From: Ypsolopha sequella
Lineage: Eukaryota; Arthropoda; Insecta; Lepidoptera; Ypsolophidae
Reading direction: 5' to 3'
NCBI GenBank assembly: GCA_934047225.1
Contig: OW204012.1
Location: forward strand, 12,276,001 to 12,340,000
Length of the DNA: 64,000 bases
Positions 1 to 14,000 of this stretch are shown one piece after another. Position numbers and translations under genes: made by a program. How positions within the stretch are numbered: the stretch's first letter is position 1; each line of letters starts with the position of its first letter. Under the pieces are notes generated by a model. It was not told the DNA's origin. It did not search any database and was given only the letters and a program-made list of their open reading frames with translations.

Positions 1-1618
1 TAAGTTATTTTACCGGTAAATTTCGAGCGTAAGCGAATTAAATACCTTCGGTGTATACCATGCTTAGTATTATTTAGATTGTTTCAGTCTATGGAAACGC
101 CCTTTTCCGAGAATCGGTATACAATCGGACATTTTAAATGAAATTACATTCAGAATACCTTACAAATATCCCCGTTCTCCTATTTAGTTGTTTTACCCAC
201 CCTTTTCCTTGGTAAGTCCGCTCCGATTTCCAGACTCACAAACACCTTTAATTTGATATGCAACAACTGCGATATCAGTGTAAAGAATTTAAGTAGATTT
301 AAACTTGCTTGTAAAGAAGCTTTAATAAAACTAAAATAACTTTTTTTTTTAATACTTTAACTAATTTAAATAATTTAGAAAACCTCAAAATTTAACAAAA
401 TTGCAAAATTTTTATTATTTGTAATGTAAATTAATATATATTTTGTTAACATTTAGTATATAAGGCGAGATAAATTAATCATTTGCATGCTGTGATTTCT
501 TTAATAAGTTAGAAGTTTAGCATTTAATTAAGTTTGTATTGTGATTGTATTTAAGGCTTACTAACTACTAGAAATCCTAATAAAGAAAATCTAAATATAC
601 ATTTTGCCCAGCAACTAAAAAACAAGGAATCCCTTAAACGGCAACTTGTATCACGCATCCGTGAGTAAAAACCTGTGTTTTATCGCTTCTGTATCACCTT
701 CGTGGCACGGAGCAAGTGACCAAGGTCTCATACACCAAAGATTCTTTGGAACTTCTAAACTCGGCGACCAAACGTCTCCGCATCGGAACTCGGTAACCAA
801 AGCTTTGGAACCCCGTGAATGAAGTCGAACTGTTACTTGCTTCCTTTTTTTTTAGTTCATTTAGTTTTTTAATCATCTACTTGGTGACAAATTTAATTGT
901 CAGCTAGTACGGTGGTTGTATCTAGTCCCTGCCTCTGGGGGAAGATTTTACAAAAGCACTGAATCATGTCATTCTTGATTTCTAAGTCTTAATACCAATT
1001 TTTATGGTTTTAACTACAAAACGATCAAAAACCTCATGCGAACTTTCATCCCTTATTTTACACTCCTAAGGCATGAATTTTTAAAAGCACTGTATGTTCT
1101 ACTACTGGTAATTTGTTATTCTTAATTTCTAACTAAAGGATTGATACAAATTTTTCTAGTATTACTAACGAATCCCCATACAAATTTTCATCTCCTATCT
1201 TACTCCCTTAGAGTTTGAATTTAGAAAAATCCGGCCTTTTTTCTCGTCTTCATTATAAAGGAAACCTCGCAAAATGTTTTGGGTCTGTACATGATAGTTA
1301 TTTGTCAAACTATGAAAAAGCGTGTGTTTGAAGACCACATTTTAATAATTATTTCCATCTCTTGAAAGATATTTAATCGCTTTTCTGTATTACAGAAATC
1401 TAGAAAAGAGTTCCAAACATATTATACTAATTTATCAAATTTATCTTACTGAACGTAGTAAAACGACTCCAAAAAGTGCCAATTCTTCGCGGCATCGCCT
1501 TAATTTTTGATATGACCAAAAACACCCCAAGACTTGCCTATAATTTATACTGTAAGGTGTGACTCCTTGATGGAACTTCATTCTAACACTAATCAAAGTC
1601 TTGTACGAGTTACACTAT
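1..1618. other. Gene-free AT-rich stretch downstream of the UGT
   Basis: I see no coding exon, RNA gene or recognisable repeat here. It is AT-rich with many stops in all frames. It would contain the 3' flank of the UGT gene. Confidence 0.5.
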
Positions 1619-1624
1619 TTTATT
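1619..1624 (-). promoter_or_regulatory. Candidate poly(A) signal of the UGT gene
   Basis: The plus strand reads tttatt, giving AATAAA on the minus strand about 125 bases downstream of the UGT stop. The hexamer is common by chance in AT-rich DNA, so the support is position only. Confidence 0.35.
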
Positions 1625-1748
1625 TACTTAATTATTGCGACTAGTTTCGTCTATTTGACATCATCACTTTACCTATGACACTTTACCTATAGTTTTGCAA
1701 GCCTTCTGCGTTCGTTCACGGGCAGGAAAAAACAAACAGTTGCTTATT

Positions 1749-2034
1749 TTAACTCGCTTTTAATTTATTTTTAATCTTTACATTCCTTACAATGGATCTT
1801 ACAACTATTCTACTTACAACCAGAAAGAGAACTCCGATAGTTATACTAAGAACGACAGCAGCCCCCAATATATCGAGTAAAAAAATATCTATAATTGTAG
1901 CATCAGCTAAAGGAGATCTTATGTGGCGTGCTCCGTGCTTAGCGACGTTATCTATCCAGTAGAGTGCCTTCTGAAGACCAACGGCTCGCTGTTCCTCCAT
2001 TATCTTTGATAGACGTGTTATGTTTTCCTTGTAA
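1749..2034 (-). CDS. UGT exon 5 (membrane anchor and tail)
   Basis: The acceptor is tttttcgcag at 2036-2035. It encodes residues 426-519: the amphipathic YKENITRL segment, the ARHIRSP motif, a single hydrophobic helix of about 23 residues, and a lysine/arginine-rich cytoplasmic tail ending in TAA at 1751-1749. Confidence 0.92.
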
Positions 2035-5000
2035 CTGCGAAAAATAGTATTCTTTGTCAAAAAAAACTCCAAGGTGACAGTCTAAATACGTCTTACACAA
2101 TGCTTTATTCAAATTCAAATTCAATTCAAATTCAAAATGTTTGTTTTGCATAGTAGGTATATGAAATACACGTTTCACAAGTCAAAATTTAATCTTATAA
2201 AAAAAATATATGTAATAAAATAATAAATGTACATGAACTAGATGGCAACGCCGCCAGCCTATTGGGTACTCTCCCCGATGATGGCGGTGATCTGGCTCAC
2301 ATATTTTATTTGATCTAGAGCCCGCTATGAGACAGGCAGGTTGGTATTTGTTTTTCTTTTTATATTTTATTTAGTTTTAAGTTAGTTTTATAAAAAAAAA
2401 CATTATTTATATGTTATTTAAGTTTAGAGAACAAATTTTATTAAATAGAACTGAAATAAATAAGTGAACTCGATTAAAGGTTTATTTAATTTATGTAGCA
2501 ATTATACTATTAAAATTACAAGTAAAATATATATTTTATACTTGCAATTGTCGGCACTTGGTGAAACTTGAAACACATCTTGAATTAAAACACTTGTACT
2601 TGTAGTTTCACTTTATTTATATTAACTCCCAACCGATTTCGGATTTTACTCCATTTTCAAGGGAAGATCTTAATTAAAATATTTTACATGACTCCAGGCA
2701 CTAGCTCTGAGCCACGTAAACAATGAATTTCAATTTAGGAGTTAATATAAATAAAGTGAAACTACAAGTACAAGTGTTTTAATTCAAGATAAAATATATA
2801 TTATACAAGGTAAAATCCAATCAACCGCCCGAACCCACACCGGAGACCCGGCCAGGGACCAGGAACAAGGTTCAATGATCATCAACCGAGCCCCCAGCAC
2901 GAATCCAGGCGGCCGACCAAATCCCATCCTATATACTACATACTAATAAGGTTACATATATAAATACATGCCTACCTCCGCCCATTCGATTAGTCTTGCT
3001 AAGAAGAACGGGCAAGAAACTTAGCAAGATCATGTCTTTTTTTTAACATAAAACTTATACTAAACAACAAATGACTTATATCTACTTTAACCAAGGGATA
3101 AGAAAATACAAGACAGCAGGAATTCAGGTTAATGAAAAAAAAGAAAAACATATATATCTTTGCCTACCTGTCTCATATAGTCTATTTCCTTTTACAGTCC
3201 GTAATTATAATGAAGCTTTATTTTATGTTTACACCACAAACTACTTTTGCAGTAAAAGTTGTTTCTAAGTATAGACTATGTAAGTCCGACGTTTGTTATC
3301 TACCAATTGGTACATGCTCTAAGTCTCCCAGCGTCGTGGGTTTTGAACCCTATCGCCGCACAAATATGGATTCACAGTTAAGAGCGGTTTCGCAGTCTAA
3401 TTGTGAAAAACGCAGCTTTTTATAATTAATCGAAACAAAACACTTAAATTCAAAATTCACTCAATAGTTATTCAACAAAACCTTATTATCTATGTATTGT
3501 GTATGCTGCCATCGCAAAGTTTCCATTGATGTCGGTAAATACGAATTTTAAAAATTTTCAAAATCTAATTTCCGGAAACCAATAGAAACTTTGCGATGGC
3601 AACATACAAAATACGTAGGTAATTTAAGGTTTTAGCGTCCCTGTTACTCCATATGCGAAAAAACCCTCAGTGCGAGAGGGATGGATTCGTGGAAAAGTAG
3701 CAAAAAGTCGGTTTTTTATTGATATAAAATGTACTAAAGTTGCTATCAAAATTTCGTTTAACCAGCCCCTCTATTCTGTATCTTTAGTTGCCAATTGGAC
3801 TAGGTGCCTATCATCAAAAACATAGCTAAAAACTGAAATTTCAAAATTGCCATTAATGGGTACTGAACTACTTACAAACTGTGTCGTCACTTCAGGTGCG
3901 AATATATCCTAAAACAATCGGAGTTCGATAGTATATGTATGTACCCTGAGAGGCGGGTTTTTTTTCTCAGTTCAGGGTAAATTTAATACTTCATTATTGA
4001 TGCTGCATTTTTTATGAGGATAATAAATAATTTGTATTTGTATTTGTATTTGTATTTGTATGTTTTTGATGATAGACACCTAGTCCAGATGGCAACTTAA
4101 GATACATAATAGGCCCTCAGGTCCTAGATATCGTTAAAACCCATCTAATAAAATATAATTGCAATCCATATGTCATTCTAAATTGTCAAACCAAGAGAAT
4201 TGGTGTCGATAAAGACCTCATTTCAATAAATATTTCTATCGAGCCAAAATTCTCCAATCGCGTTTCTGTTTTAACAAATCCCTAGAGAAAGATTCCACAA
4301 ATAATATACTATTTTATCAAAATTATACATTATTTACCGAAGTAGATATAGAAATTCTAAAAGTGTCGATTTTGTTCCGTAGCGCCTTAAATTCAAAATG
4401 TATTGTGATGTGTATGCTGCCATCGCAAAGTTTCCATTGGTGTCGGTGAATACGAATTTCAAAAATTTTCAATATCTAATTTACGGAAACAAATGTGAAC
4501 TTTGCGATGGCAACATACAAAATACGTAGGTAATTTAAGGTTTTACAGAATAACTATTAAGTGAATTTTAAATTTAAGTGGTCTGTGTCGATTAAGGCGA
4601 CACGGAAAAAAATCGACAATTTCAGAACTTCTATATCTACTTCGGTAAATAATGTATAATTTTGAAAAATTGTATATTATTTTTGGGTTCTTCCTCTAGG
4701 GATCTGTTAGAACAGAAACGCGATTGGAGAATTTCGGCTCGATAGAAATATTTATTGAAATGAGGTCTTTATCGACACCAATTCTCCTGGTTTGAAAATT
4801 TAGAATGACATATAGACTGCAATTATATTTTATTACATGGGTTTTAACAGTATTTAAGACCTGGTTAAACGAAATTTTGATAGCGTTTTTAGTACATTTT
4901 ATATTAATAAAAAACCGTCTTTTTGCTACTTTTCCACGAATCCGTCCCTCTCGCACTGAGCGTTTTTTCGCATATGGAGTAACAGGGACACTAAAACTTT

Positions 5001-8000
5001 TACATATCGCCTTAAACAGAAACAAGCGGGTTTTTTACAATCCGGCTGCGAAACCGCTCGTAAAAGTTTCTTCTGAAACACGGAGACTGAACATGATTGG
5101 TGGTCGTGATCTTCGAACCACTTAAGAACCCGCTCCGAATCGTACTTCATACATATCTAAAAACCATAATAACTCTTGAAAGTGGAATAATTCAATCTAA
5201 TCAATTTTAGGCTTTCATTTAGACGGTCAATATGAAGTGGTGTATGTCCCTGATTTTTTCACAAACATCGCGTTAAAGACCAGAAAAATATTTAAAATAA
5301 TGGGATTTCGCCCTAAAATCGAGTACTTTTACAAGGCTTCGTTAAGTGACTTATGAAAATTTAACAAGCAAAGTAAGCACATACCCCACTTGGAAGTATC
5401 ATCAGTATTCTAATTAATTAAAACAGAATAGAAAATAACTAGTAATCGAGGCAAACGCAAAGGGCGAGACTCGCTCAGCACAGTTCGAACGGCGTGGGGC
5501 AAAGCGTGAGGCACTTGTTCAGATCAGCCAGCCAAATATGCGCTTTATTGTCGCGATACGTCTCGCTTCGCATCGGAGTTGGCGTTGTCCTGCACCGCGT
5601 TCTTAACCATAATGGCGGTTTTTATTCCAAAAAGAGAGTCATACCTCTTATCCTCAATGATAGCTTCAATAGATTGACGGAGGTCATTCTCCAACAAATT
5701 ATTTAGGTCTAGCTCCCGACCGATACCGAATTGAACGTACTTCTGGGCATTGAACATCTGGTCCCAAGCTAATGGGAACGCAATCAGTGGCACCTTGGCT
5801 GCAATGGCTTCGTCCGTGGACTGCAGACCTGCTTGTGTAATGAAGCATTTCATCTTCGGATGATCTGGAATTGTACAAGGAAGGGAATTTACTTGTTAGG
5901 TATTTAATTAAAGATTCTTATCTTAGCAGCGGAGGAAAATTTCATGATACATTTGATTATGTATTCAATGAACGTATGGCGAAGAAATTAGTGACAATTT
6001 AAAAGTAGTTGGAATAGAAGAAACACTAATAGCAGCGGTAGCTCAGGGGTATAACGCTGGCCTCTCAATCTTGAGATCCAGGTTCGATCCCCGGTCGAGC
6101 ATGCACCAATGAGTTTTTCGGAGTTTATGTGCATAGTATTTGTCTTACTTACCATTTGCTGAACGGTGAAGGAAAACATCATAAAGAAACCGATAGCGAT
6201 ACCGATACCGAACCGATAGCGTTCGCCATTCATCACGTTGGGACGTAAGAATCGTCGGTGAAACGCGGATGTAGCGTGTGTGGACTGTGACTTGCATTTC
6301 ACAGTTCACACTAGTGAACACCATTGATAATCCCTCGAGGATTTATGTCGTGACGATATATAATTCAGACTTTTATTGAAAAAGGCTGATAAATTGTTAA
6401 AAAAAAATATGAAAAAAATCATGGTAATATGTGTTTACGTAAAAATTATAAGAAAAATAAAGCGTTTGAGATTATTCACGAAAAAAAAGACAAAATTAAA
6501 TTTATCAGGAACGCGAGTCTGACTCGCAGTTGGCTGGTTTTTTTAATGTAAGTTTATTCTAATCGAATGGATCGAAGAGTGAAAGTTTAAATTGTACTCT
6601 TTAGCTAAAAGTTCTGCGCATAATTCTGCTCAAAAGATTATCTTCCGTATGTTTTTGTTTAAAAAGCCTTATTAGAATAGGAGGAAAAGAGGTTGTCAAA
6701 ACAGCATATTGGGGTCAGTTTTACCCATTAATGACAAACGGTATCGAATATTGGGATCATTGGAAATTGCTAACAAAGTATTCAAATTACAAAAAAGGGC
6801 TGTCCGCATTATGATGAATGCAGCTTTATATGCACATTGCAAACCACTCTTCAAATAACTTGGTCTATTATCATTTTTTTTTTTTTTTTTTTTTTTCTAC
6901 AATAATTGTGTTTCTTTTATGTGTATTTACCTATATAATTTTTTTTTTTTTTTTTTTTTTTAACTCTTTAATGCCCTTAATTTTTATTAGTAAACTTAAA
7001 TAACATATAAATAATGATACTTTTTTTTTATAAAACTAACTTAAATTTAAATAAAATATAAAAAGAAATTTGTTTTAAAGATGGCTTTATTTGTTAGGGA
7101 GAACCCAAACATGTTCAAAATTTTCGGTAGTGATCATAATTATGATACGCGAAGTGAAGGAGTACACAAGTTGTCAATCGTGCAACATAACCATAAGCAT
7201 TTTGAGCGAAGTATTATACATAGTGCAACAAAAATGTATAATTCATTACCACTAGAAATAAGAAAAGAAACAAGAATTTAAAGAAATTAAAGAAAAAGTT
7301 AATTATTGGCTCAAAGATCAATGTACGTATGATTTACAAATGTTCTTTAGTTAAGTTAACCCTAGTTTATAAGATATGACAAGAAATGATGTTATATTTA
7401 TTTCAATAAATGATTCTATTCTATTATATTCTATTCTATTCTAATTTGTACGAACAGAAGGCACATGACAAAATGAAAAATGTAAAATATTTATTTCACA
7501 TAAAACACATTTTACATTTTGAAAGCAGTATATCGTAGCTTCCAGACTAGACCATGCTGAGTCTGTACCATGGGTGTCAGTACATGTACATGAAACAAAC
7601 ATCGTGACGTGTGACAGGTGCGATAGCCGGTATATTCAGAAACAATTCCGAGACAAGAGCCGGGTAATCAAGACGTCCACTTAAAATATCATGAAGAACC
7701 CCCATGTGAAACAGTAGACGACGATCTTCTAGGCAAAGTAAATTGTGATTTTTACGAGAAGACATATAGTCAGGTCAGTAAACTTGCACCTCTAGTTAAG
7801 GTGTCCACTGAATTTTCCGAAACCTTTCTTTATGAGTGACATATTGAGGAGACCAAACGCTGGAAGCATACTCGAAGACACTGCGGACATGTAATATCCG
7901 TAGCAGACAGATTTATTTCAATCAATGTCTTTAAATACCTGACAAGTACGAAGTACAAAGCCAAGGTTAAGTATATCATATATGAGCCCGGTTAAAACGT

Positions 8001-11000
8001 TAAAGGACCGAGACTCTGGACAGCATCCTACAGCGTACTATTAGATATACCAATTTGAACACGACGCCGTATGGAGTTATTGATTCCCTGTAGAATTGTG
8101 CCAGAAAGGCTAGCAGCGTCGATATTTCTCTACAAACCAGTACAAGTGTTGTTTATTGTGTCACAAAGTGCACATTCAAACGAGATCTACTCAATGAAAT
8201 CAATCCAATGGGTCTAAATGTCCGTTTCCCCTTTCGCCTTCCTCTCTACTATCAGGTGTCACAACACAACTTGTATGAAGACAATCTCTGTCCTATCATC
8301 AACATGATTCACAAAGGTCAATTTCTAGTCGTGTATTACACCAAGATCACGAACAGCTTCAACATCAAAGTATCACGAAAGCATCATGACAAGAGTTCTT
8401 TTTAAAAATTATATGGTCCAAGATAAATTATTGTGTGCAACTGGAAATAATTAGACATTGGCACACTCCTGCAAACCTATTACGACACTCACGAACTCGT
8501 GTCCCAATATCTCAGATTGTGTCAAAATTGCACAAAATACTATTTTGTACTTACGAAGCATATCATTTTGAGGCAACCATTTCTCCAGCCGAACATTTTC
8601 TGGTTTCCCAGGCATTTCCCCTCCGTTCCATTTTATCAGGATATCATAAGGAAGTGATACAAACACCTTGAGGAAGACTCTCAAAGTCTCCGGAGGTAAG
8701 TCTGAGAAAAGGGTATTGGTTCCTAGACTCATGTATATTACACCGTTCTTAGAAGAGTCCAAGTAGGTCTGAAGATCCTGGAATGAAAAAGTTTGTAAAT
8801 GTAGTTTGAGTATGCATATGATATTATACCTCTATAGTAAAGAGCCCTCAAGAGACGTTATGAAAAAAATTTCTCTGTACTCAGAACAACCTGCTAGTTT
8901 GAAGAATCAATCCAAAAATCCGAGCAAGAAATTGAAAAATCTTTTAACGGTATGCATGATAAATTATGAGAAATGAAGAAATCGATTGCCGGATTGAAAG
9001 GAGAAAGAAAAAAACCGGCCAAGTGCGAGTCAGAGTCGCGTACCTGGGGTTCCGTATTGTGGATGATAAATTTTAATTTTGTAATTTTTTTCGTGAATTT
9101 CTCAACCGCTTTATTTTTCTTGTAATCTGTACGTAAATACATTTCCATATTGTATTTTTATATAATATTTTTTATTATTTATTTACTTTATTAACTTTTA
9201 TTTTTATATTTCTCATTTGTGCTGAACTTATTTTAAATCGCTATAGTTTTCCTGTAATTTTCAAGCTATGATCTATAATCGACATTTTTTTCATATTTTT
9301 GGGTCTACCAGTTTCGGAGATAAGGGGGTGGGGACATATATATTTGTAAGGTTTTTTAAAGATTTCTCGAAACCAGTACCCGTAAATATAGTAAAAGTAA
9401 AAATTTTTACAATCTGCATTTTAATATCTACAATTTGATACCCATATTGTATTTTTATGATATTTTTTTTATTTTTCCCACTTTTGTTTTGGAAATATTT
9501 TGAACAATTTCAAATTTTTCATATTATTTTTTACATTGTAAAATGTGGGCAAATTAATGCTTTTTTGTATCAAATTTCATCTCTTTGTTTTTAACGGTGC
9601 TAAAGTTATAAGGCTGCAACATACGGACGGACAACGAAGTCTCACCATAAAGGTTCCTTTTGTACCTTTTAGGTACAACGGAAACCTAAAAAGAAAAAAA
9701 TACGTTCAAAAACAAATAATTCTACTTACTTTTGGAAGAGGCTTTGGTGCCTTCAAGTGTAAAGCCCCGATGTAGATCACCGAGGGCGGGACTAAAAAGA
9801 AGATGTATTCATATTATTAATTAGAATATAAAAAAATCGGCCAAATGCGAGTCGGACTCGCACAAAAACGGTTCCATACTACCAAACAATACGGGTACAA
9901 TATGGGTACGGAACTATAAAAGCTACTAACTTGACACTTACGATCTGTTAAACTCTATGTATCTATAGGGTCTAATTACGTTGGTCATTGATAACTTATC
10001 ATAGAATCATAGATATCATAGTATTGACCATTTTATGATCGGGTTAGGCAGATCGTAAAGTATGAAATCAAAAATCTTTCACCAAAAGTAAAAAATAGGC
10101 GCGACGACGAGCGAAGCGAACCGGAGCAAGGAGGAGCGTGTTAGGTTTACATGTAGATACATTTGGAGAGCCGAGCGAAGCGGAGCGGAGCGAGGCGACC
10201 CTCCCAATTTTAACAGAAATAAGATATGGCCAACCAGATCATGAAATGGTCAATTCTACGATATGTTCACGACATATGTACCGCCACCATATTACGCATA
10301 CGCTGAAATGTCTGTGTTTTTGTGCCAGCCCGAAGTTCTGGTTCCTAGTTCCTTGGAAAAACGTTGGTATTAATGTTTTTTCTTGATCAGTCACAGTTTT
10401 ATTTATTTTCTGTTTGATTTTTATTCATAAATAACAAATACAATGACATTACAAAACTAAAATTAATCTAAATTAAAATTACCTACTAATAAATATGTAC
10501 ATTCTAAAATTAAACAAAAAGTATAAATAATAATAACAACAAACTTACATATCTGAAATTTAATTTATAAACTGAAAATTTGGTCTAAACCGCTGCCCTG
10601 CGGAAGGGTCCCCAAGATACTGGCGACATTACCTCGGTGTATTGCCAGCCTTAGCCTTTGGCCGAGGTACGCGCCAGCCCTAGGGTCTCTTGACGTGTCG
10701 ATGAGGCGCAGCGAGATTTCTTTGAAACTGTGCCCAAGGTCTGGACCCCAAACGGCGCAAATATACAATTGTTTCCGAGGAAAGCATACGTGCTTGCTTG
10801 TTGCCCTCAGCGCTGTCCGCTGCCGCACCAGCAGCCCTTTCTGTTTATTAAATTCAAGTTTTTACTATATTCTGTAGCACTGACTGACATCCCTTCTTTT
10901 GAAAATGTATTCTGTATTATAACAGTTATTTAGTACTAGTTTAGGGACCAAAGTTCCCGAGATACTTTTATTGTCAACGATACAATACAAGAATTATATT

Positions 11001-14000
11001 AATGATACTTTAACGATCTTATCAGTTCGAGATTTATATCCCATTGAGAGTCAAGTGCGCGTGTAACGTAATAACTTTGACGAAAGCATAAGGGAAGACC
11101 GGCTACCGTCACTAGTAATACTTTATATTCTCTGCAATCACACAAATTTCTACTCAAAAACGGCGCGCGAATACCTGCGACGAGCTTGGTTGGTGTCGGC
11201 CAATCTACGTATCGCGTAGAGCGCTACCCCGCCCCCCTCTCCTGCTGAACTTATAGGCCACGCGGGGAGTTTACTATAATAATTCGGACCATTCAACTGG
11301 TTGTGTTTTGAAATGGCCGCTCTCGGGTCAGAGCTGTCATATGGACCAAATAAAAAGTCCGTAAAAGACCGAAAACGTATAAAAAGTCCTAAATCATCAA
11401 ATAGGACTTTTTCAACCGTGAGCGAGTCCGCGGACCACGGACCGATCGGACTTTTTCGGGCTTCGGGTTAGTCCGTTCAGTCCGTTGGTCCGTTGCTGGT
11501 CCGTTGTGTGTAACGAAATGATTATGGATGGTTTTATGCAAGTATAGCATGACAAAATAATGTTATTCGAAGGATGTGATGACGAGTTGACGACTAAGAA
11601 TCGAAATATATGTTTTGCAGGTATGTATTCATTCATATTTTCTTCATATTGTCCATACTTAATTTTGATTTGATTTGACTATATATAAAGCTACAAAACG
11701 GTAACTCACTGACTGACTGACATGGTTGTTTAGTTTGAAGGAGTCTTTTGACATGGTAGTAATGTATGAAAACAATGTCAGTTGTCTAATACTGAGTGGG
11801 GAAAAACCTTGACATTTGACATTTTTTGACATTTGACATGGTTTTTGACATTTTAGTGAGACGTGTCGTTGTATGAGAGTTTTGAAAAATTTTTCGAGTG
11901 AGTAGGCGAGCCCGAAGGGCGAGCCTACGAACGAGCACGAACGAGCGAGCGAGCGAAGTTCGTAGTGATGTACCTGGATGCTAGGGATGGGAAAGATTGA
12001 CAATTTTGACAGAACGAGCCCGCGAGCGCGAAGCACGAGCGGGCGAAGTTCGCCGGGACAAGTACGCGAGCGCAAAGCGCGAGCTTGCGCAGTTCCTAGG
12101 TATGTCCTCGATCACTAGGGATGGGAAAAATTGCCTCAAAAGTGTCAAAATCCTTGTCGGTTGTCAAAAAGTGTCAAATTTAACAATGAATTCGTAATCA
12201 CCGACCCTACTTGCCCCTTGATACCGAGTTTCAAGCGAATCGGAGCACTTTTTTGGACCTGTCAAAAAAATGTCAAAACATGTCGAATGTCTAATTTTTT
12301 TATGCGGTCAGGAAGCCCTCGGCAAACCGATTACTAAAGTCGAAACCGCAACTCGCTAGGACTTACGGTTCGGGAGATATAGCTGATCAAAGTTTTGGCA
12401 AAAATGTATTTTTTTTTTCGACTTTTTTTTTTTCATTTTCAGTTAGAGCTCGTCGAGCCCTTTTCTTAGAGTACCATGAACATAGGTCTAGCTTCAGCCG
12501 TTTGGGAGATACGGGCCGTTAAAGTTTTGACACTGGGGGGGGGCTAGATCTCGGCGAGACCTTTTCTTAGACACCCATCAACATGGGTCTAACTCAAGCC
12601 GTCTAGGAGATACGGGCGGTTAAAGTTTTGACATTAAAAAAAAAAAAAAAAACTTTTTTAGCACCCTATGGTCCGACCCCTAGGGATGTACCACCTTCCG
12701 TTTCGAAGATATGGCCAAAACAATTTTTTTTTCAACATATAATCGCTTCTATGAAAAGCAAATAAGGTCTTTGCCATTAGACTTATTGTGCTGGACGGAA
12801 ATTAAAAAAAAGTTGCTAGGGTATGTAATCAGTAATCAGTAATCAGTAATTATTTATTTACCATAATTATAACGGAGTTTGTTACATGGCCAGTCAACAA
12901 TATCATAATAATGTTCTACAAATACTAATCTAAAAACAATAATATCACATTGATATTAATATCTTAACAAATAACATTCTTAATCTAAATTAAAATAAAG
13001 TACAATAAAATAAAATATAATTTTTTTATAAATGTCAAATTGAATATAAATAATTAAGTCAAATCATATTGAAAATGAACATTTTGTAAGTTTCTCATTC
13101 ATAAATTCATTTATAGTATAAAATGGATTACATTCGAAAAAATATTTAATCTTTGTTTTAAATTCCAATAATGTTAATTTGGTTAGTTCTATAGGCAATT
13201 TGTTATACATTTTTATTTTATTTTTTATTCCTTGCTTTTCTGTTTTTGTGAGTCGTATCCTTGGTAAAGATAATTTTTCTTTATTCCGCGTATTAAAATT
13301 ATGTACATCCATTCTTTTCGGAAGATTATTTTTCTCGTTATGAATTTCAATTAATGAGCTATACAGATAAAGCGATAAGACGGTCATTATCTTATTTAAT
13401 TTGAAATACTTTCGTGTTGATGTGCGCCTATGAAGTCCATATAATGTTCTAACTGCCCGTTTTTGGCAAACTAAGATTTTTTTGATGTCTGCGGCATTAT
13501 GCCATCCTTTTAATCGAAGTTTTCAGGTATTTCAATATTATTCAATAAAATACACGACATTTTTTCGAATATTTATCAAATTGTAGCACAGCATTTATTG
13601 CATAACTCTATTGAAGTAATCTAACGGACTGTTTCGGACCAACTCGGACCGGACCGGCTTTTTACCGAAATAGGGCTAGTCCGTTCGGTCCGCTGGAGTT
13701 TAGGGCTCACCATAAAAGTCCATCGGACCAGGTCCGAGTCCTATTTGAACGGACCAACTTAGGGCTCATATTTGGTCCATGTGACAGCTCTGTCTCGGGT
13801 CGATCTCCGTAAAATATTCAGCTTTTAAACAAAAACAATGACTTTTTGACATACTTACGCATGATATGTGACTCCATAATGTTTATTACATCTCATGTAA
13901 TAAGTTTTGCACCTATCAAAAGCGCATGAGGCATTAAACAACAATAACCACTCGGGTAGAAAGCACAGCTAACCTTCAAGACGTTCCGCGAGCGACTAGA

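Larger units (their letters stand above)
11329..13792. mobile_element. hAT-like non-autonomous element, 8-bp TSD
   Basis: Terminal inverted repeats begin CAGAGCTGTCA and continue with atggaccaaata on both sides. The exact 8-bp duplication TCTCGGGT is at 11321-11328 and 13793-13800. CAxxG ends plus an 8-bp duplication fit hAT. No transposase frame remains. Subterminal regions are rich in ggtccg/cggacc motifs, possibly transposase-binding sites. A LINE is nested inside at 12826-13545. Confidence 0.8.

Noticed and set aside
694..876. 60-residue minus frame
   Set aside because: No recognisable domain, composition like surrounding noncoding DNA.
6031..6110. Possible tRNA gene
   Set aside because: Has A- and B-box-like sequences, but the acceptor stem does not pair and it continues into a repeated tail also found at 54418; called a SINE.
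11750..11860. Cluster of ttgacat/atgtcaa words as an operator array
   Set aside because: Occurs inside an hAT element with degenerate repeats; no gene nearby to regulate, more likely subterminal repeat sequence.
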